38,188 bases of DNA from Methylomonas aurea (GTDB lineage: Bacteria > Pseudomonadota > Gammaproteobacteria > Methylococcales > Methylomonadaceae), in contig NZ_JANIBM010000036.1 of assembly GCF_024505045.1 (NCBI RefSeq), positions 1-38,188 on the forward strand, read 5' to 3'. Below the pieces are notes generated by a model that did not search any database, was not told where the DNA came from, and saw nothing but the letters and a program-made list of their open reading frames with translations. Both the position numbers and the translations under genes were made by a program. Positions within the stretch are counted from its first letter, which is position 1. Each line of letters starts with the position of its first letter. Shown here piece after piece: positions 28,253 through 37,385 of this stretch.

Positions 28253-29533
28253 ATGTCAGTCGTTGATACACATCAGCAGGAGAGACGGGTAAATGATTTA
28301 ACCCGCAACACCATCGCTTTAATTCTGGCTGGCGGACGCGGCTCGCGCTTGAAGAACATGACGGACTGGCGGGCGAAGCCTGCGGTACCTTTTGGCGGCA
28401 AGTTTCGGATCATCGACTTCCCGTTGTCTAACTGCATCAATTCGGATATCCGCAAGATCGGCATCCTGACCCAATACAAAGCCGATTCGTTGATTCGGCA
28501 CATCCAGCAAGGCTGGGGCTTCCTGCGCGGCGAATTCGGCGAATACGTCGATTTGATGCCGGCGCAGCAACGCCACGACGAGCATTCCTGGTACCAGGGT
28601 ACCGCGGACGCGATCTACCAAAATATCGATATCCTGCGGGCGCGCAACCCGGAGTTTGTACTGGTATTGGCCGGCGACCATATCTATAAAATGGATTACT
28701 CGGTGATGCTGGCCGACCATGTCGCCAACAAGGCCGATCTGACCATAGGCTGTATCGAAGTGTCTTTGGAAGACGCCAAAGCCTTCGGCGTGATGCATGT
28801 CGACGACAACCGCCGGGTCAAGGCCTTCGTCGAAAAACCGGAGAACCCGCCGGTGATGCCGGGCCGGGAAAACACCGCACTGGCGTCCATGGGTATTTAC
28901 ATATTCAACGCCGGCTTCCTGTTCGAGCAGTTGATTAAAGATGCCGACACCAAGGGTTCCAGCCGCGACTTCGGCAAAGACATCATTCCGTCCGTGATCG
29001 ATAAATACCGGGTCAACGCCTATCCGTTTTTGGATTTGCAAAGCGGCCAGCAAAGCTACTGGCGCGATGTCGGAACGATAGATGCTTATTGGACCGCCAA
29101 CATGGAGCTGGTCGGCGTCAAACCGGACCTGAATCTGTACGACAATACCTGGCCGATCTGGACCTACCAGGCGCAGACGCCGCCGGCCAAGTTCGTGTTC
29201 GACGACGACGATCGCCGCGGTCAGGCCATAGATTCGATGGTATCCGGCGGCTGCGTGATATCCGGCGCGACCGTCCGCCACTCGTTGTTGTTCTCACAAG
29301 TGCGCGTCAATTCCTACAGTACCGTGCAGGACTCGGTGGTGCTGCCGGAAGTCAACATCGGTCGCCATTGCCGGATTACCAAAGCCATTATCGAAAAAGG
29401 CTGCCAAATACCGGAAGGCACTGTGATTGGCGAAAACCGGGCCGACGACGAAAGGCGGTTTCATGTCAGCGAGGGCGGAGTCGTACTGGTGACATCCGAC
29501 ATGTTGGGGCAACGCCGGAATTATGTCCGCTAA
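28253..29533 (+). CDS. glgC: Glucose-1-phosphate adenylyltransferase
   Basis: Makes ADP-glucose from ATP and glucose-1-phosphate, the committed step of bacterial glycogen synthesis. 426 residues from ATG 28253. Motifs: [20 protein letters not shown] for nucleotide binding, [26 protein letters not shown] with the catalytic Asp, VEKPENPP, and a C-terminal left-handed beta-helix ([20 protein letters not shown]). An in-frame ATG at 28241 exists, but it is part of the ribosome site GAGGA (28243-28247), ideally placed for ATG 28253. The gene overlaps GH57 downstream by 11 bp. Confidence 0.96.
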   Translation: MSVVDTHQQERRVNDLTRNTIALILAGGRGSRLKNMTDWRAKPAVPFGGKFRIIDFPLSNCINSDIRKIGILTQYKADSLIRHIQQGWGFLRGEFGEYVDLMPAQQRHDEHSWYQGTADAIYQNIDILRARNPEFVLVLAGDHIYKMDYSVMLADHVANKADLTIGCIEVSLEDAKAFGVMHVDDNRRVKAFVEKPENPPVMPGRENTALASMGIYIFNAGFLFEQLIKDADTKGSSRDFGKDIIPSVIDKYRVNAYPFLDLQSGQQSYWRDVGTIDAYWTANMELVGVKPDLNLYDNTWPIWTYQAQTPPAKFVFDDDDRRGQAIDSMVSGGCVISGATVRHSLLFSQVRVNSYSTVQDSVVLPEVNIGRHCRITKAIIEKGCQIPEGTVIGENRADDERRFHVSEGGVVLVTSDMLGQRRNYVR

Positions 29534-31214
29534 AAAATTGAAGCTGGTGCTGTGTTGGCACATGCATCAGCCCGAATACCGCGATATGCAGAGCGGCGAG
29601 TTCAAGTTGCCTTGGACCTATCTGCATGTGATCAAAGATTATGTGGACATGGTCGCTCATTTGGAATCGGCGCCGGCCGCGAAGGCTGTGGTCAATTTCG
29701 CGCCGATTCTGCTGGAGCAGATCGAAGATTATTCCAATCAAGTCAACGGGTATTTGCACGACCGGATCGCAATCAAGGATCCGCTGTTGGCGGCATTGGT
29801 CGAACCCACGATCTCGGCGGATCCGGAGCGGAGACTTAAACTGTTACGCGATTGCAAGAAGGCCAATCGCGAACGCCAGATCGAACGTTACCCAGTGTTC
29901 CGCAAGTTGATCGATATGGCGGATTGGGTCCAGGCCCATCAGGACTCGGTCAACTACGTCAACTCGCAATTCATTTCCGATATTCTGGTCTGGTACCATC
30001 TGGTTTGGATGGGCGAAACCGTCAAGCTTAGCGATGGCCGAGTGCAGCGCCTGATCGAGAAAGGCAGCGGATTCAGTTTGCACGACAGGATCGAAATCGT
30101 CGAAATCATCGGCGACTTGTTATCTCGAGTCATCTACCGTTACAAATCGCTGGCCAGAAAAGGTCGCATCGAATTGTCGGTCACCCCTTACGCTCATCCG
30201 ATCATGCCGCTGATGCTGCAAATCGATTGCGCCCGCGAGGCGATGCCTGGTATCGCCTTGCCAGCGCTGGAACAGTACCCCGGCGGCGAGGAGCGGGTGC
30301 GTTGGCATCTGCAGAAGGGCGTAGCCACGTTTCGGCATTTCTTCGGCTTCGAGCCGCAAGGCTGTTGGCCGTCGGAGGGCAGCGTCAGCGAGAGCACGTT
30401 GCAGATTCTGGCCGAAGCCGGTTTTCGTTGGGCTGCCAGCGGCGGTAACGTGCTGCACAACAGTCTGCACGCCTCGGGCATGGCCGGAAATTTCAGTCCG
30501 CATCAACCGTTTAAATTGGATTCCGCCAACATCGCCTGTTTTTTTCGCGACGACGGCTTGTCCGATTTGATTGGCTTCGAATATTCCAAGTGGCATGCTG
30601 ACGACGCGGTAGCCGACTTGATCAAGCACCTGGAAAATATTGCCGATTTCGACAGCCAGGTGCCTTTGGTTTCGATCATTATGGACGGGGAAAATGCTTG
30701 GGAATATTTTCCGGATAACGGCTATCATTTTCTTAGTGCCTTGTACCGCCGCTTGAGCGAACACCCGCGTATCGAACTGACGACCTTTGCCGAATATTTG
30801 GATAGCGGCGGAGCAAGAATGGGTTCGTTGCCGAAGTTGGTGGCCGGAAGCTGGGTTTACGGGACTTTCTCTACCTGGATAGGCGATGCCGATAAGAATT
30901 ACGGGTGGGATATGTTGGGCGACGTCAAGGCTGCGTTCGATCGGGCGGTAGCCAACGGCACGCTCAGCGAACAACAACTGCTGCAGGCACAAATTCAATT
31001 AGGTGTGTGCGAAGGATCGGACTGGTTCTGGTGGTTTGGCGACTATAACCCCGGCGAGGCGGTCAGCGACTTCGAGAAGCAGTACAGGCTCAACCTGACC
31101 AACCTTTATCGGTTGTTGGGGGAAGAGCCGCCGGCCTACCTGGCCTTGTCGTTCACGCAAGGTAGCGGTAATCCGGCAATGGGCGGCGCAATGCGTCGCG
31201 GTAATCAAATATAA
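29523..31214 (+). CDS. Glycoside hydrolase family 57 protein
   Basis: 563 residues of the GH57 family. Visible conserved regions: HMHQPEYRD (region 1), [10 protein letters not shown] with the likely nucleophile Glu (region 3), [12 protein letters not shown] with the likely acid/base Asp (region 4), and [14 protein letters not shown] (region 5). GH57 includes alpha-amylases, 4-alpha-glucanotransferases, amylopullulanases and branching enzymes, and the exact activity cannot be read from the sequence. The start lies within the last codons of glgC, so translation is coupled to ADP-glucose production, and malQ follows 17 bp on. Acting on storage alpha-glucan is a safe inference. Confidence 0.9.
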   Translation: MSAKKLKLVLCWHMHQPEYRDMQSGEFKLPWTYLHVIKDYVDMVAHLESAPAAKAVVNFAPILLEQIEDYSNQVNGYLHDRIAIKDPLLAALVEPTISADPERRLKLLRDCKKANRERQIERYPVFRKLIDMADWVQAHQDSVNYVNSQFISDILVWYHLVWMGETVKLSDGRVQRLIEKGSGFSLHDRIEIVEIIGDLLSRVIYRYKSLARKGRIELSVTPYAHPIMPLMLQIDCAREAMPGIALPALEQYPGGEERVRWHLQKGVATFRHFFGFEPQGCWPSEGSVSESTLQILAEAGFRWAASGGNVLHNSLHASGMAGNFSPHQPFKLDSANIACFFRDDGLSDLIGFEYSKWHADDAVADLIKHLENIADFDSQVPLVSIIMDGENAWEYFPDNGYHFLSALYRRLSEHPRIELTTFAEYLDSGGARMGSLPKLVAGSWVYGTFSTWIGDADKNYGWDMLGDVKAAFDRAVANGTLSEQQLLQAQIQLGVCEGSDWFWWFGDYNPGEAVSDFEKQYRLNLTNLYRLLGEEPPAYLALSFTQGSGNPAMGGAMRRGNQI

Positions 31215-31231
31215 GAATACGGAACTACTTC

Positions 31232-32707
31232 ATGGGTGCTCTCTTGGATAAACGCCGCGCGGGCGTTTTGCTACACATTACATCCTTGCCTGGGCGCGGA
31301 GAGTGTGGCGATTTGGGAAGGGAAGCGTTTCATTTTGTCAATTTTTTGCACGATACCGGGGTTACAGTTTGGCAGACCTTGCCGCTTGGCATGCCGCACG
31401 GCGACGGTTCGCCATACCAGTGTTTGTCCGCTCATGCCGGCAATCCGGCGCTGATTAATCTCGAATGGTTGGCCGATAAGGGCTGGTTGCAGCTTACTGA
31501 CCGTTGCGGCGATTGCCACACCAATGCCGAATTTACCAAAAGTTGTCTGGTGACAAAGGCGTTCTACGGTTTTCAGAACCTGGCCGATGCCGAGCAGCAG
31601 CAGGATTTTCAACGGTTTTGTCGGGAAAAAGCCGGATGGCTGGACGATTTTGCGCTTTTTATCGCATTACGTAACGTGTTCGGGCATAAATGCTGGAACG
31701 AATGGCCGGAAGCATTGCGGCAACGCGAGCCGAAAGCGTTGAGCGAATCCCGCCAATTATTGAAGGCGGTAATCGATTCGATCAAATTCGAACAGTATGT
31801 GTTCTTCAGGCAGTGGCACGAATTAAAGGATTACGCCGCTCGGCATGGCGTTTTGATGTTCGGCGACATTCCGATTTTTGTCTCCTATGACAGCGCCGAT
31901 GTTTGGGCCAACCGAGACGTGTTCAAACTGAATGCGGCCGGCGAGATGGAGGTCGTGGCCGGCGTGCCGCCGGATTATTTTTCCGAGTTTGGCCAACGCT
32001 GGGGTAATCCGCATTACGATTGGGAGCATTTGCGCAAAACCGGTTTCAAATGGTGGTTGGACCGTATCAAGTCGCAGTACGAGATGTTCGATATTCTCAG
32101 AATCGACCATTTCCGGGGGCTTGAAGCTGCGTGGGAAATTCCGGCTAATGAAGATACTGCAATCAACGGTCGCTGGGTCGTGGCTCCTGGCGCTGAATTA
32201 TTGGCCGAAATTCAACGCCATTTCGGGTCGCTGTCACTAGTTGCGGAAGATCTGGGTATCATTACTGCCGAAGTAGAAGCTCTGCGCGATGATTTCCAGT
32301 TGCCCGGGATGAAGATTTTGCAGTTTGCCTTTGGCGACGATAGCCGTAATCCCTATCTGCCCTGCAATTATCATCGCAACTGTGTGGTGTATACCGGCAC
32401 CCATGACAATGATACAACCTTGGGTTGGTTCGACGGGCTCAACGACGGCGAAAAACAGCGTATCTACGACTATCTGGGCTGGTCCAGCCTGCCGATGCCG
32501 AGCGCGCTGATTCATGCCGCCTTGGGATCGGTCGCTAACTTGGCAGTGATTCCGATGCAGGATATCTTAAAGCTCGGTTCGCCGGATCGGATGAATACGC
32601 CGGGAACGACTGAGGGTAATTGGCGTTGGCGTTTCGATTGGGCGCAACTGTCCGACGACAAAGCCGGACATTTTGCCCATTTGGTCCGTTTGTTCGGCCG
32701 CTGCTGA
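31232..32707 (+). CDS. malQ: 4-alpha-glucanotransferase (amylomaltase)
   Basis: 491 residues, GH77. Motifs: LLHITSLPG at the start, DGSPYQCLSAHAGNP, ILRIDHFRGLEAAWEIP (nucleophile Asp), LVAEDLGIIT (acid/base Glu) and TGTHDNDTTLGW (third Asp). It disproportionates maltooligosaccharides, recycling glucan chains. The length fits short bacterial MalQ. It is the last gene of glgC-GH57-malQ; a hairpin overlaps its stop codon. Confidence 0.95.
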   Translation: MGALLDKRRAGVLLHITSLPGRGECGDLGREAFHFVNFLHDTGVTVWQTLPLGMPHGDGSPYQCLSAHAGNPALINLEWLADKGWLQLTDRCGDCHTNAEFTKSCLVTKAFYGFQNLADAEQQQDFQRFCREKAGWLDDFALFIALRNVFGHKCWNEWPEALRQREPKALSESRQLLKAVIDSIKFEQYVFFRQWHELKDYAARHGVLMFGDIPIFVSYDSADVWANRDVFKLNAAGEMEVVAGVPPDYFSEFGQRWGNPHYDWEHLRKTGFKWWLDRIKSQYEMFDILRIDHFRGLEAAWEIPANEDTAINGRWVVAPGAELLAEIQRHFGSLSLVAEDLGIITAEVEALRDDFQLPGMKILQFAFGDDSRNPYLPCNYHRNCVVYTGTHDNDTTLGWFDGLNDGEKQRIYDYLGWSSLPMPSALIHAALGSVANLAVIPMQDILKLGSPDRMNTPGTTEGNWRWRFDWAQLSDDKAGHFAHLVRLFGRC

Positions 32708-32717
32708 AGCGGCCGAA
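32693..32717. terminator. Hairpin at the malQ/xoxJ convergent junction
   Basis: Perfect 10-bp arms TTCGGCCGCT (32693-32702) and AGCGGCCGAA (32708-32717) around GCTGA, covering the malQ stop codon. On the plus strand only TTT follows, so it is a weak intrinsic terminator. The xoxJ stop is 9 bp beyond it. Confidence 0.6.
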
Positions 32718-32725
32718 TTTAACTG

Positions 32726-33583
32726 TCAATCGTCGTCTTGCTTGGCCGGTTTTTCCGGAATCGGTAGCGACGGAATTTTGTAGTCGGCAATAATCGCCTG
32801 GATTTTTGCCAGATTCTTGTCGATCAAGTCGTTAAGCTGTTGCTTGCGCTGATTGTCGCCTTGGCGAATGCCCATCGCAATCGAGAAATCGAAGCGCGTC
32901 CCCGGTGCGGATTGCATCGGGATTGCGATATAGCCGTTCTTGCTGCTTTGGTTTTGCACGTAAGCCGCCATTGGGCCCCATAAAATCACCATGTCGATTT
33001 TTCCGGCGCGCAGATCCTTCTCGATCTGCATCGCCACGTTGTGTTCGCTGTCGCCGGTCATGCTTTGGTAAGGAACGCCGTAATCCAGCAGGCCGTTCTG
33101 TTGTAGCCAGTCGGTACCGGGGCCGCGGTCGAACATGGCGATTTTCAGTTTTTGCTGCCGCTGCTCAGGCAATTGTACCAATTGGTTGGGATCTTTGATA
33201 TCGTCCCAGCCGCGGCCTTTTGCAATCAATAAAACGTAGGTCGAATGCAGGTAGGGTTTGGTGGTTTCGGTCAATTCGAAGCCGGCCGGCACGCCCATCA
33301 CGACATCGCACTTGAAGCCTTCGCCATTGTCGTTTTCCGCTTTCAATGTATTGCGGATGAAGCCGATGCGGTCCGGCAACCAGGTATATTCCAGTTCCTG
33401 GTCCAATTGGTCGGCAAACAGCGCGGCGATCTTATTCTCGTAGCCGGTCAGTTCCTTAGTGGAATAGGGCGGGTTTACCGGGTCTGCACAGACTTTGAAC
33501 TTGTCCTGGGCCTGGCTGTTGGCAATTGGCGCGGCCAAGGCTAGAGATAGGACCCAGGTGGTGAAGGTCGAATTGGCTTTCAT
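32726..33583 (-). CDS. xoxJ: Periplasmic XoxJ (MxaJ-family) binding protein
   Basis: 285 residues. A signal peptide (cleavage near SQA, residue ~24) leads into a solute-binding-protein fold of the MxaJ/XoxJ type: FKVCADPVNPPYSTKELTGYENKIAALFADQL, then a KCDVVMGVP loop and DMVILWGPMAAYV. XoxJ is thought to help activate or assemble XoxF; no small molecule is established as its ligand. AGGA (33593-33590) is the ribosome site. It lies downstream of xoxF on the same strand, but with a strong terminator in between and no xoxG cytochrome gene between or after them. Confidence 0.88.
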   Translation of the reverse strand: MKANSTFTTWVLSLALAAPIANSQAQDKFKVCADPVNPPYSTKELTGYENKIAALFADQLDQELEYTWLPDRIGFIRNTLKAENDNGEGFKCDVVMGVPAGFELTETTKPYLHSTYVLLIAKGRGWDDIKDPNQLVQLPEQRQQKLKIAMFDRGPGTDWLQQNGLLDYGVPYQSMTGDSEHNVAMQIEKDLRAGKIDMVILWGPMAAYVQNQSSKNGYIAIPMQSAPGTRFDFSIAMGIRQGDNQRKQQLNDLIDKNLAKIQAIIADYKIPSLPIPEKPAKQDDD

Positions 33584-33612
33584 GATAATTCCTGTACTGG
33601 TTTTCTTGACAT

Positions 33613-33646
33613 AAAAAAGCCTTGGCCGATTGCTCGGCCAAGGCTT
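33613..33646 (-). terminator. Rho-independent terminator after xoxF
   Basis: On the minus strand a perfect 13-bp stem AAGCCTTGGCCGA (33646-33634) / TCGGCCAAGGCTT (33629-33617) with a 4-nt loop, followed by a T run (complement of A 33613-33618). It lies 29 bp after the xoxF stop and 30 bp before the xoxJ start. It should end most xoxF transcripts and reduce xoxJ expression. Confidence 0.93.
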
Positions 33647-33674
33647 GCTTTACTGCGGTCCGAAAGGTCGGAGC

Positions 33675-35528
33675 TTAGTTAGGCAGAGCGAACACAGTCA
33701 GTGTACCACCCAGTTTGGTGTATGCGCCTAAGCTTCTGTACGCGCCAACCGCACCCAGACCTTCTGAGTTGGTTGAGGAAGAACCGTCGTCCAGACCGGC
33801 AGCGATACCGATACCGGCCCAACCGCCGATACCTGACAGAACGCCGACGTATTGTTTGCCGTCATATTCCCAGGTGTTGACGTTGCCGATGATGCCGGAT
33901 GGGGTTTTGAATTTGTACAATTCTTTACCGGTTTTGGCGTCGACCGCTTTCAGGTAACCTTCCAACGTGCCGTAAAATACCAGGCCGCCGGCGGTAGCAA
34001 CAGAACCTGACCATACAGAGAATTGCTCTTTATTAGACCAGGCGATTTTGCCGGTTTTGGCATCCCATGCGGTGAATTGGCCCAGGTTGGTGGTGCCGTC
34101 TTTTTTGCCGGTGATAACATCGGCGCCGGCTGGCATCATATTCAGAGTCGCACCAACGTATGGTTGGCCGGCGGTGTAGCTAACTTCGAATGGTTCGTAC
34201 TCCATGCACAGGTGGTTGCCTGAGATGTAGAACAGGCCGGTTTGCGGAGAGTAGGAAACCGGTTGTTGGTTTTTCGCACCCAGCGCAGCAGGGCAAGTAC
34301 CAACAGTGTTGACGTCTTCGCCGTTATGCTCGGTGGAGAATTCTGGCACGACCTGCGGACGGCCGGATTTCATGTCGACATGGGTCAGCCAGTTGACGGA
34401 TTTGTCGAAGGTTTCGGCAACCAACAGTTCGCCGGTTTCGCGGTCCAGTGTGTAACCCACGCCGTTACGGTCGAAGTGGACGATGGTTTTGTGCATTTTG
34501 CCTTTGACTTCTTGGTCGACCAGAACGGTTTCGTTGATACCGTCGTAGTCCCATTCGTCGTGCGGAGTCATTTGGTAAACCCATTTCACTTCACCGGTGT
34601 CGGCGTCGCGAGCCCACAATGACATAGACCATTTGTTGTCGCCTGGACGTTGTACCGGGTTCCAAGTGGATGGGTTGCCTGAACCGTAATAGACCAGGTT
34701 CAGTTTTGGATCGTAAGAGTACCAGCCCCAAGTGGTGCCGCCACCGATTTTCCATTGGTCGCCTTTCCAGGTCGCCAAGCTGGACTCAGGGCCCAGTGGG
34801 GTGACTTTGCCATCTTGCCAAGTAGTAGTTTTGCCAGGTTTGATCAGGGTGTCTTTGTCAGGACCCATGCTGTAACCTTTCCACTCGAGCTGGCCGGTAC
34901 GGATGTTGTATGCGGCCAAGAAACCGCGTACCCCGAATTCGCCGCCGGAGATACCGGTGATGACTTTGTCTTTAACGACCAGCGGAGCGTTGGTGTTGGT
35001 CATGCCCAGTTTCGGGTCGCCGTTTTGTACGCTCCATACGCGTTTACCGGTTTTGGCATCCAATGCAGTCAGAACGGTGTCTGATTGTTGCAGGAAGATC
35101 TTACCGTCGCCGTAGGCCAAGCCGCGGTTAACGGTGTCGCAGCACATGACAGGGATGGTAACGTCGGCATCCATGGTCGGGGTGAATTCCCAGATGACCG
35201 CTTTGGTTTTTTGGTCGATGGCGTAAACAGTATTAGGGAACGGAGTATGAACATACAGAACGCCGTTAACAACCAGAGGACCGCCTTCGTGACCACGGAG
35301 AACACCGGTTGAGAAAGACCAGGCAGGTTGCAGGTTCTTAACGTTCTGAGTGTTGATTTGTGACAATTTGCTGTAACGGGTACCTGCGTAGTCTCCACCC
35401 CAAGAAGCCCAGTTGGCTGGGTTTTGAGTTAATTTTTCTAAGTCGTCGTTGGCGGTAGATACGGTTGGTGCAGCAAGAATCGTCGCTACAGTCGAAGCAA
35501 GCAGCCAGTTGTGTACAGGCTTCTTCAT
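33675..35528 (-). CDS. xoxF: Lanthanide-dependent PQQ methanol dehydrogenase XoxF
   Basis: 617 residues. A signal peptide (cleavage after STA, near residue 26) exports it to the periplasm, where it oxidises methanol with PQQ. The eight-bladed propeller shows the adjacent Cys129-Cys130 disulfide (VMCCD), Glu197 (GGEFGVRG), Asn285 (GSGNPSTWN) and catalytic Asp327 in DEWDYDG. Asp329, two residues after the catalytic Asp, marks lanthanide-type XoxF; calcium-type MxaF has Ala there. XoxF5 is the likely clade (inference). The frame extends to 35675, but ATG 35528 gives the signal peptide and has a perfect AGGAGG at 35540-35535. Codon choice looks more biased than in neighbours, as expected for high expression. 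Confidence 0.95.
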   Translation of the reverse strand: MKKPVHNWLLASTVATILAAPTVSTANDDLEKLTQNPANWASWGGDYAGTRYSKLSQINTQNVKNLQPAWSFSTGVLRGHEGGPLVVNGVLYVHTPFPNTVYAIDQKTKAVIWEFTPTMDADVTIPVMCCDTVNRGLAYGDGKIFLQQSDTVLTALDAKTGKRVWSVQNGDPKLGMTNTNAPLVVKDKVITGISGGEFGVRGFLAAYNIRTGQLEWKGYSMGPDKDTLIKPGKTTTWQDGKVTPLGPESSLATWKGDQWKIGGGTTWGWYSYDPKLNLVYYGSGNPSTWNPVQRPGDNKWSMSLWARDADTGEVKWVYQMTPHDEWDYDGINETVLVDQEVKGKMHKTIVHFDRNGVGYTLDRETGELLVAETFDKSVNWLTHVDMKSGRPQVVPEFSTEHNGEDVNTVGTCPAALGAKNQQPVSYSPQTGLFYISGNHLCMEYEPFEVSYTAGQPYVGATLNMMPAGADVITGKKDGTTNLGQFTAWDAKTGKIAWSNKEQFSVWSGSVATAGGLVFYGTLEGYLKAVDAKTGKELYKFKTPSGIIGNVNTWEYDGKQYVGVLSGIGGWAGIGIAAGLDDGSSSTNSEGLGAVGAYRSLGAYTKLGGTLTVFALPN

Positions 35529-35578
35529 ATGTTTCCTCCTGGTAATCTGCGGATGAGACAGAATACGGTTTTGTGTTG

Positions 35579-35600
35579 TTAAGACTAATATTAGTTTTAA
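35579..35600. promoter_or_regulatory. Palindrome upstream of xoxF (distal arm pair TTAA)
   Basis: Perfect 12-bp palindrome ACTAATATTAGT (35584-35595) with outer TTAA repeats (35579-35582 and 35597-35600), one symmetric mismatch between. Its centre is about 62 bp upstream of the xoxF ATG. It may be an operator or cover the -10 region (TAATAT on the minus strand). No recognised regulator site is implied. Confidence 0.4.
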
Positions 35601-35619
35601 AGCTCTGTTTGGATGACTG

Positions 35620-35631
35620 ACCTGTTCAGGT
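35620..35631. promoter_or_regulatory. Second palindrome upstream of xoxF
   Basis: ACCTG-TT-CAGGT, perfect 5-bp arms around TT. Its centre is 36 bp from that of the first palindrome. The rest of the 35529-35784 gap holds an A/T-rich leader and a TTGACT-like box (35706-35701) without a good -10 partner, and no gene. Confidence 0.35.
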
Positions 35632-35784
35632 TGTTCGCTAATGGTCGAACGCAAAGGTAGAGCCACACCAGACATCTAAATTGAAGGATTTTTTCCTAAA
35701 AGTCAACCGGAAAAACTCAGCCGGGAACGCCCGTAAACGATAATGCCAAGACTTATAAAGCCTTAGCATTCGGCGCCGATTTGA

Positions 35785-36420
35785 TCATCCCGGGTAACAA
35801 ATCCCCAGGCCGCCGAGGCCGCAATAACCGTCCGGGTTTTTCGCCAGATATTGCTGGTGGTCTTGCTCGGCGTAGTAGAACGGCGGGGCTTCGCGGATTT
35901 CGGTCGTGATCGGCGGTAGTCCGGCGCTTGACAATGCCGCCTGATATGCATCCAGGCTCGCCGAGGCACTAGCCAGTTGGTCGGCGCCGTAGCAGTAAAT
36001 CGCCGAGCGGTATTGGGTGCCCACGTCGTTGCCCTGGCGCATGCCTTGGGTTGGATTATGCGATTCCCAAAATATCGCCAGCAGGGACGAGTAACTGATC
36101 AATTGCGGATCGAAGACGACCAGCACAACCTCGGTGTGGCCGGTCATGCTGCTGCAGACTTCCTGATAGGTCGGATTCGGCGTAAAACCGCCGGCATAGC
36201 CGACCGCGGTGGCATAGACCCCGGCCTGCTGCCAGAACTTGCGTTCCGCTCCCCAAAAACAGCCCATGCCGAACACGGCTTGCCGCAAATGGCCCGGAAA
36301 CGGCGGGTGGTAACAATGGCCGTTCACGGCATGTACCGAGCCGCTGGTGATAGGCTCGGAACGGCCCGGCAAGGCTTGATCCGCTGTCGGCATCGCGGTT
36401 TTTTTGAATAGTAAAGACAT
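35785..36420 (-). CDS. msrA: Peptide-methionine (S)-S-oxide reductase MsrA
   Basis: 211 residues of the long, E. coli-like form. The N-terminal [14 protein letters not shown] and [14 protein letters not shown] lead into the catalytic motif [13 protein letters not shown] with the nucleophilic Cys, then [27 protein letters not shown] and the C-terminal [14 protein letters not shown] with resolving cysteines. It repairs oxidised methionine. The upstream frame continues to 36801 antisense to hslO; the ATG at 36420 gives the family N-terminus. It is divergent from hslO, another redox-stress gene. Confidence 0.95.
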   Translation of the reverse strand: MSLLFKKTAMPTADQALPGRSEPITSGSVHAVNGHCYHPPFPGHLRQAVFGMGCFWGAERKFWQQAGVYATAVGYAGGFTPNPTYQEVCSSMTGHTEVVLVVFDPQLISYSSLLAIFWESHNPTQGMRQGNDVGTQYRSAIYCYGADQLASASASLDAYQAALSSAGLPPITTEIREAPPFYYAEQDHQQYLAKNPDGYCGLGGLGICYPG

Positions 36421-36457
36421 AACGGCCTCCATCGGGTCGAATGATCGGACGCTGGGG

Positions 36458-36465
36458 ATTATAAT
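36458..36465. promoter_or_regulatory. Shared palindromic -10 box between msrA and hslO
   Basis: ATTATAAT reads TATAAT on both strands: plus 36460-36465 (31 bp before the hslO ATG, followed by CGCCG) and minus 36463-36458 (37 bp before the msrA ATG). -35 boxes are not convincing. It suggests mutually exclusive divergent transcription. Confidence 0.45.
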
Positions 36466-36496
36466 CGCCGACCTCTTTTTACCGATTAAAGAAATC

Positions 36497-37378
36497 ATGA
36501 AACAACAAGATTGCTTACGCCGCTTTATTTTCGAGCAGCATGGCGTGCGCGGCGAATGGGTACGGCTGCAGACCAGTCTGACTGAAGCCAAACAATACCA
36601 GCGAATCACCGACGATGCGGTCGGCGCCCAAATGGGCCAGGCGCTGGCGGCGGCGGTATTGCTGTCGGCGACGATAAAATTCAAAGGAGCCATGATTATG
36701 CAGATCCAAGGCGGCGGAGAACTCAAGGCATTGGTCGCCCAGGCCAGCAGCGACCGTAAAATAAGGGGGCTAGTGCGCAGCGCGGATAAAGTCGGAGGCA
36801 CTAATCTGCGGGAAATGGTCGGCGAAGGCGGGCGGCTGGTGCTGACCGTCGAATCCGAGAATGCCGAGCCTTACCAAGGTATCGTCGGCATCGAGGCCGA
36901 CACGCTGGCCGAAGTGCTGGAAGTGTATTTCAGGCAATCGGAACAACTGAACACCCGATTATGGCTGTTTGCCGACGGCAATACCGCAGCCGGACTAATG
37001 ATCCAGGAGTTGCCGGGTGAGCACAAAGACCCGGCAGACTGGGAGCGCCTGGAAATGTTGGCGGCTACCGTTACCGCCGAGGAAATATTTGCGCTGGATT
37101 GCGAGGACTTGTTGTACCGCCTGTTCCACCAGGAACAGGTCAGAATCTTCGAGGCGGAAGCCGTGGAATTCAAATGCAATTGCTCGCGGCAAAAAATCGC
37201 CGGCACTTTAGCCGCGTTGGGACGGTCGGAGTTGCACGCGATTTTGCAGGAGCGCGAAGACATCGAAGTCGATTGCCAGTTCTGCGGCGCGCAGTACCGT
37301 TTCGATAAGATCGACGTAGAAAATTTGCTGGCCAATCCGGCGGCAGAAACCGAGACCAACCCGCCGACCCGGCATTGA
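36497..37378 (+). CDS. hslO: Redox-regulated chaperone Hsp33
   Basis: 293 residues. The N-terminal chaperone domain contains [32 protein letters not shown] and [12 protein letters not shown]; the C-terminal redox switch has the zinc-binding cysteine pairs CNC (FKCNCSRQK) and CQFC. Oxidation releases zinc and turns on holdase activity. The frame starts upstream at 36404 in the opposite gene, but [24 protein letters not shown] from 36497 is the family N-terminus. The lipoprotein gene follows 7 bp later. Confidence 0.95.
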   Translation: MKQQDCLRRFIFEQHGVRGEWVRLQTSLTEAKQYQRITDDAVGAQMGQALAAAVLLSATIKFKGAMIMQIQGGGELKALVAQASSDRKIRGLVRSADKVGGTNLREMVGEGGRLVLTVESENAEPYQGIVGIEADTLAEVLEVYFRQSEQLNTRLWLFADGNTAAGLMIQELPGEHKDPADWERLEMLAATVTAEEIFALDCEDLLYRLFHQEQVRIFEAEAVEFKCNCSRQKIAGTLAALGRSELHAILQEREDIEVDCQFCGAQYRFDKIDVENLLANPAAETETNPPTRH

Positions 37379-37385
37379 GGAGGCT

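Noticed and set aside
28319..29281. 320-residue minus-strand frame
   Set aside because: It is antisense to glgC and is a shadow of its codon pattern.
30120..30998. 292-residue minus-strand frame
   Set aside because: It is antisense to the GH57 gene, which has all its conserved regions.
35529..35675. Extension of xoxF upstream of its signal peptide
   Set aside because: It would bury the signal peptide; the perfect AGGAGG before ATG 35528 decides the start.
36421..36801. N-terminal extension of msrA
   Set aside because: It runs antisense through hslO; the family start is at 36420.
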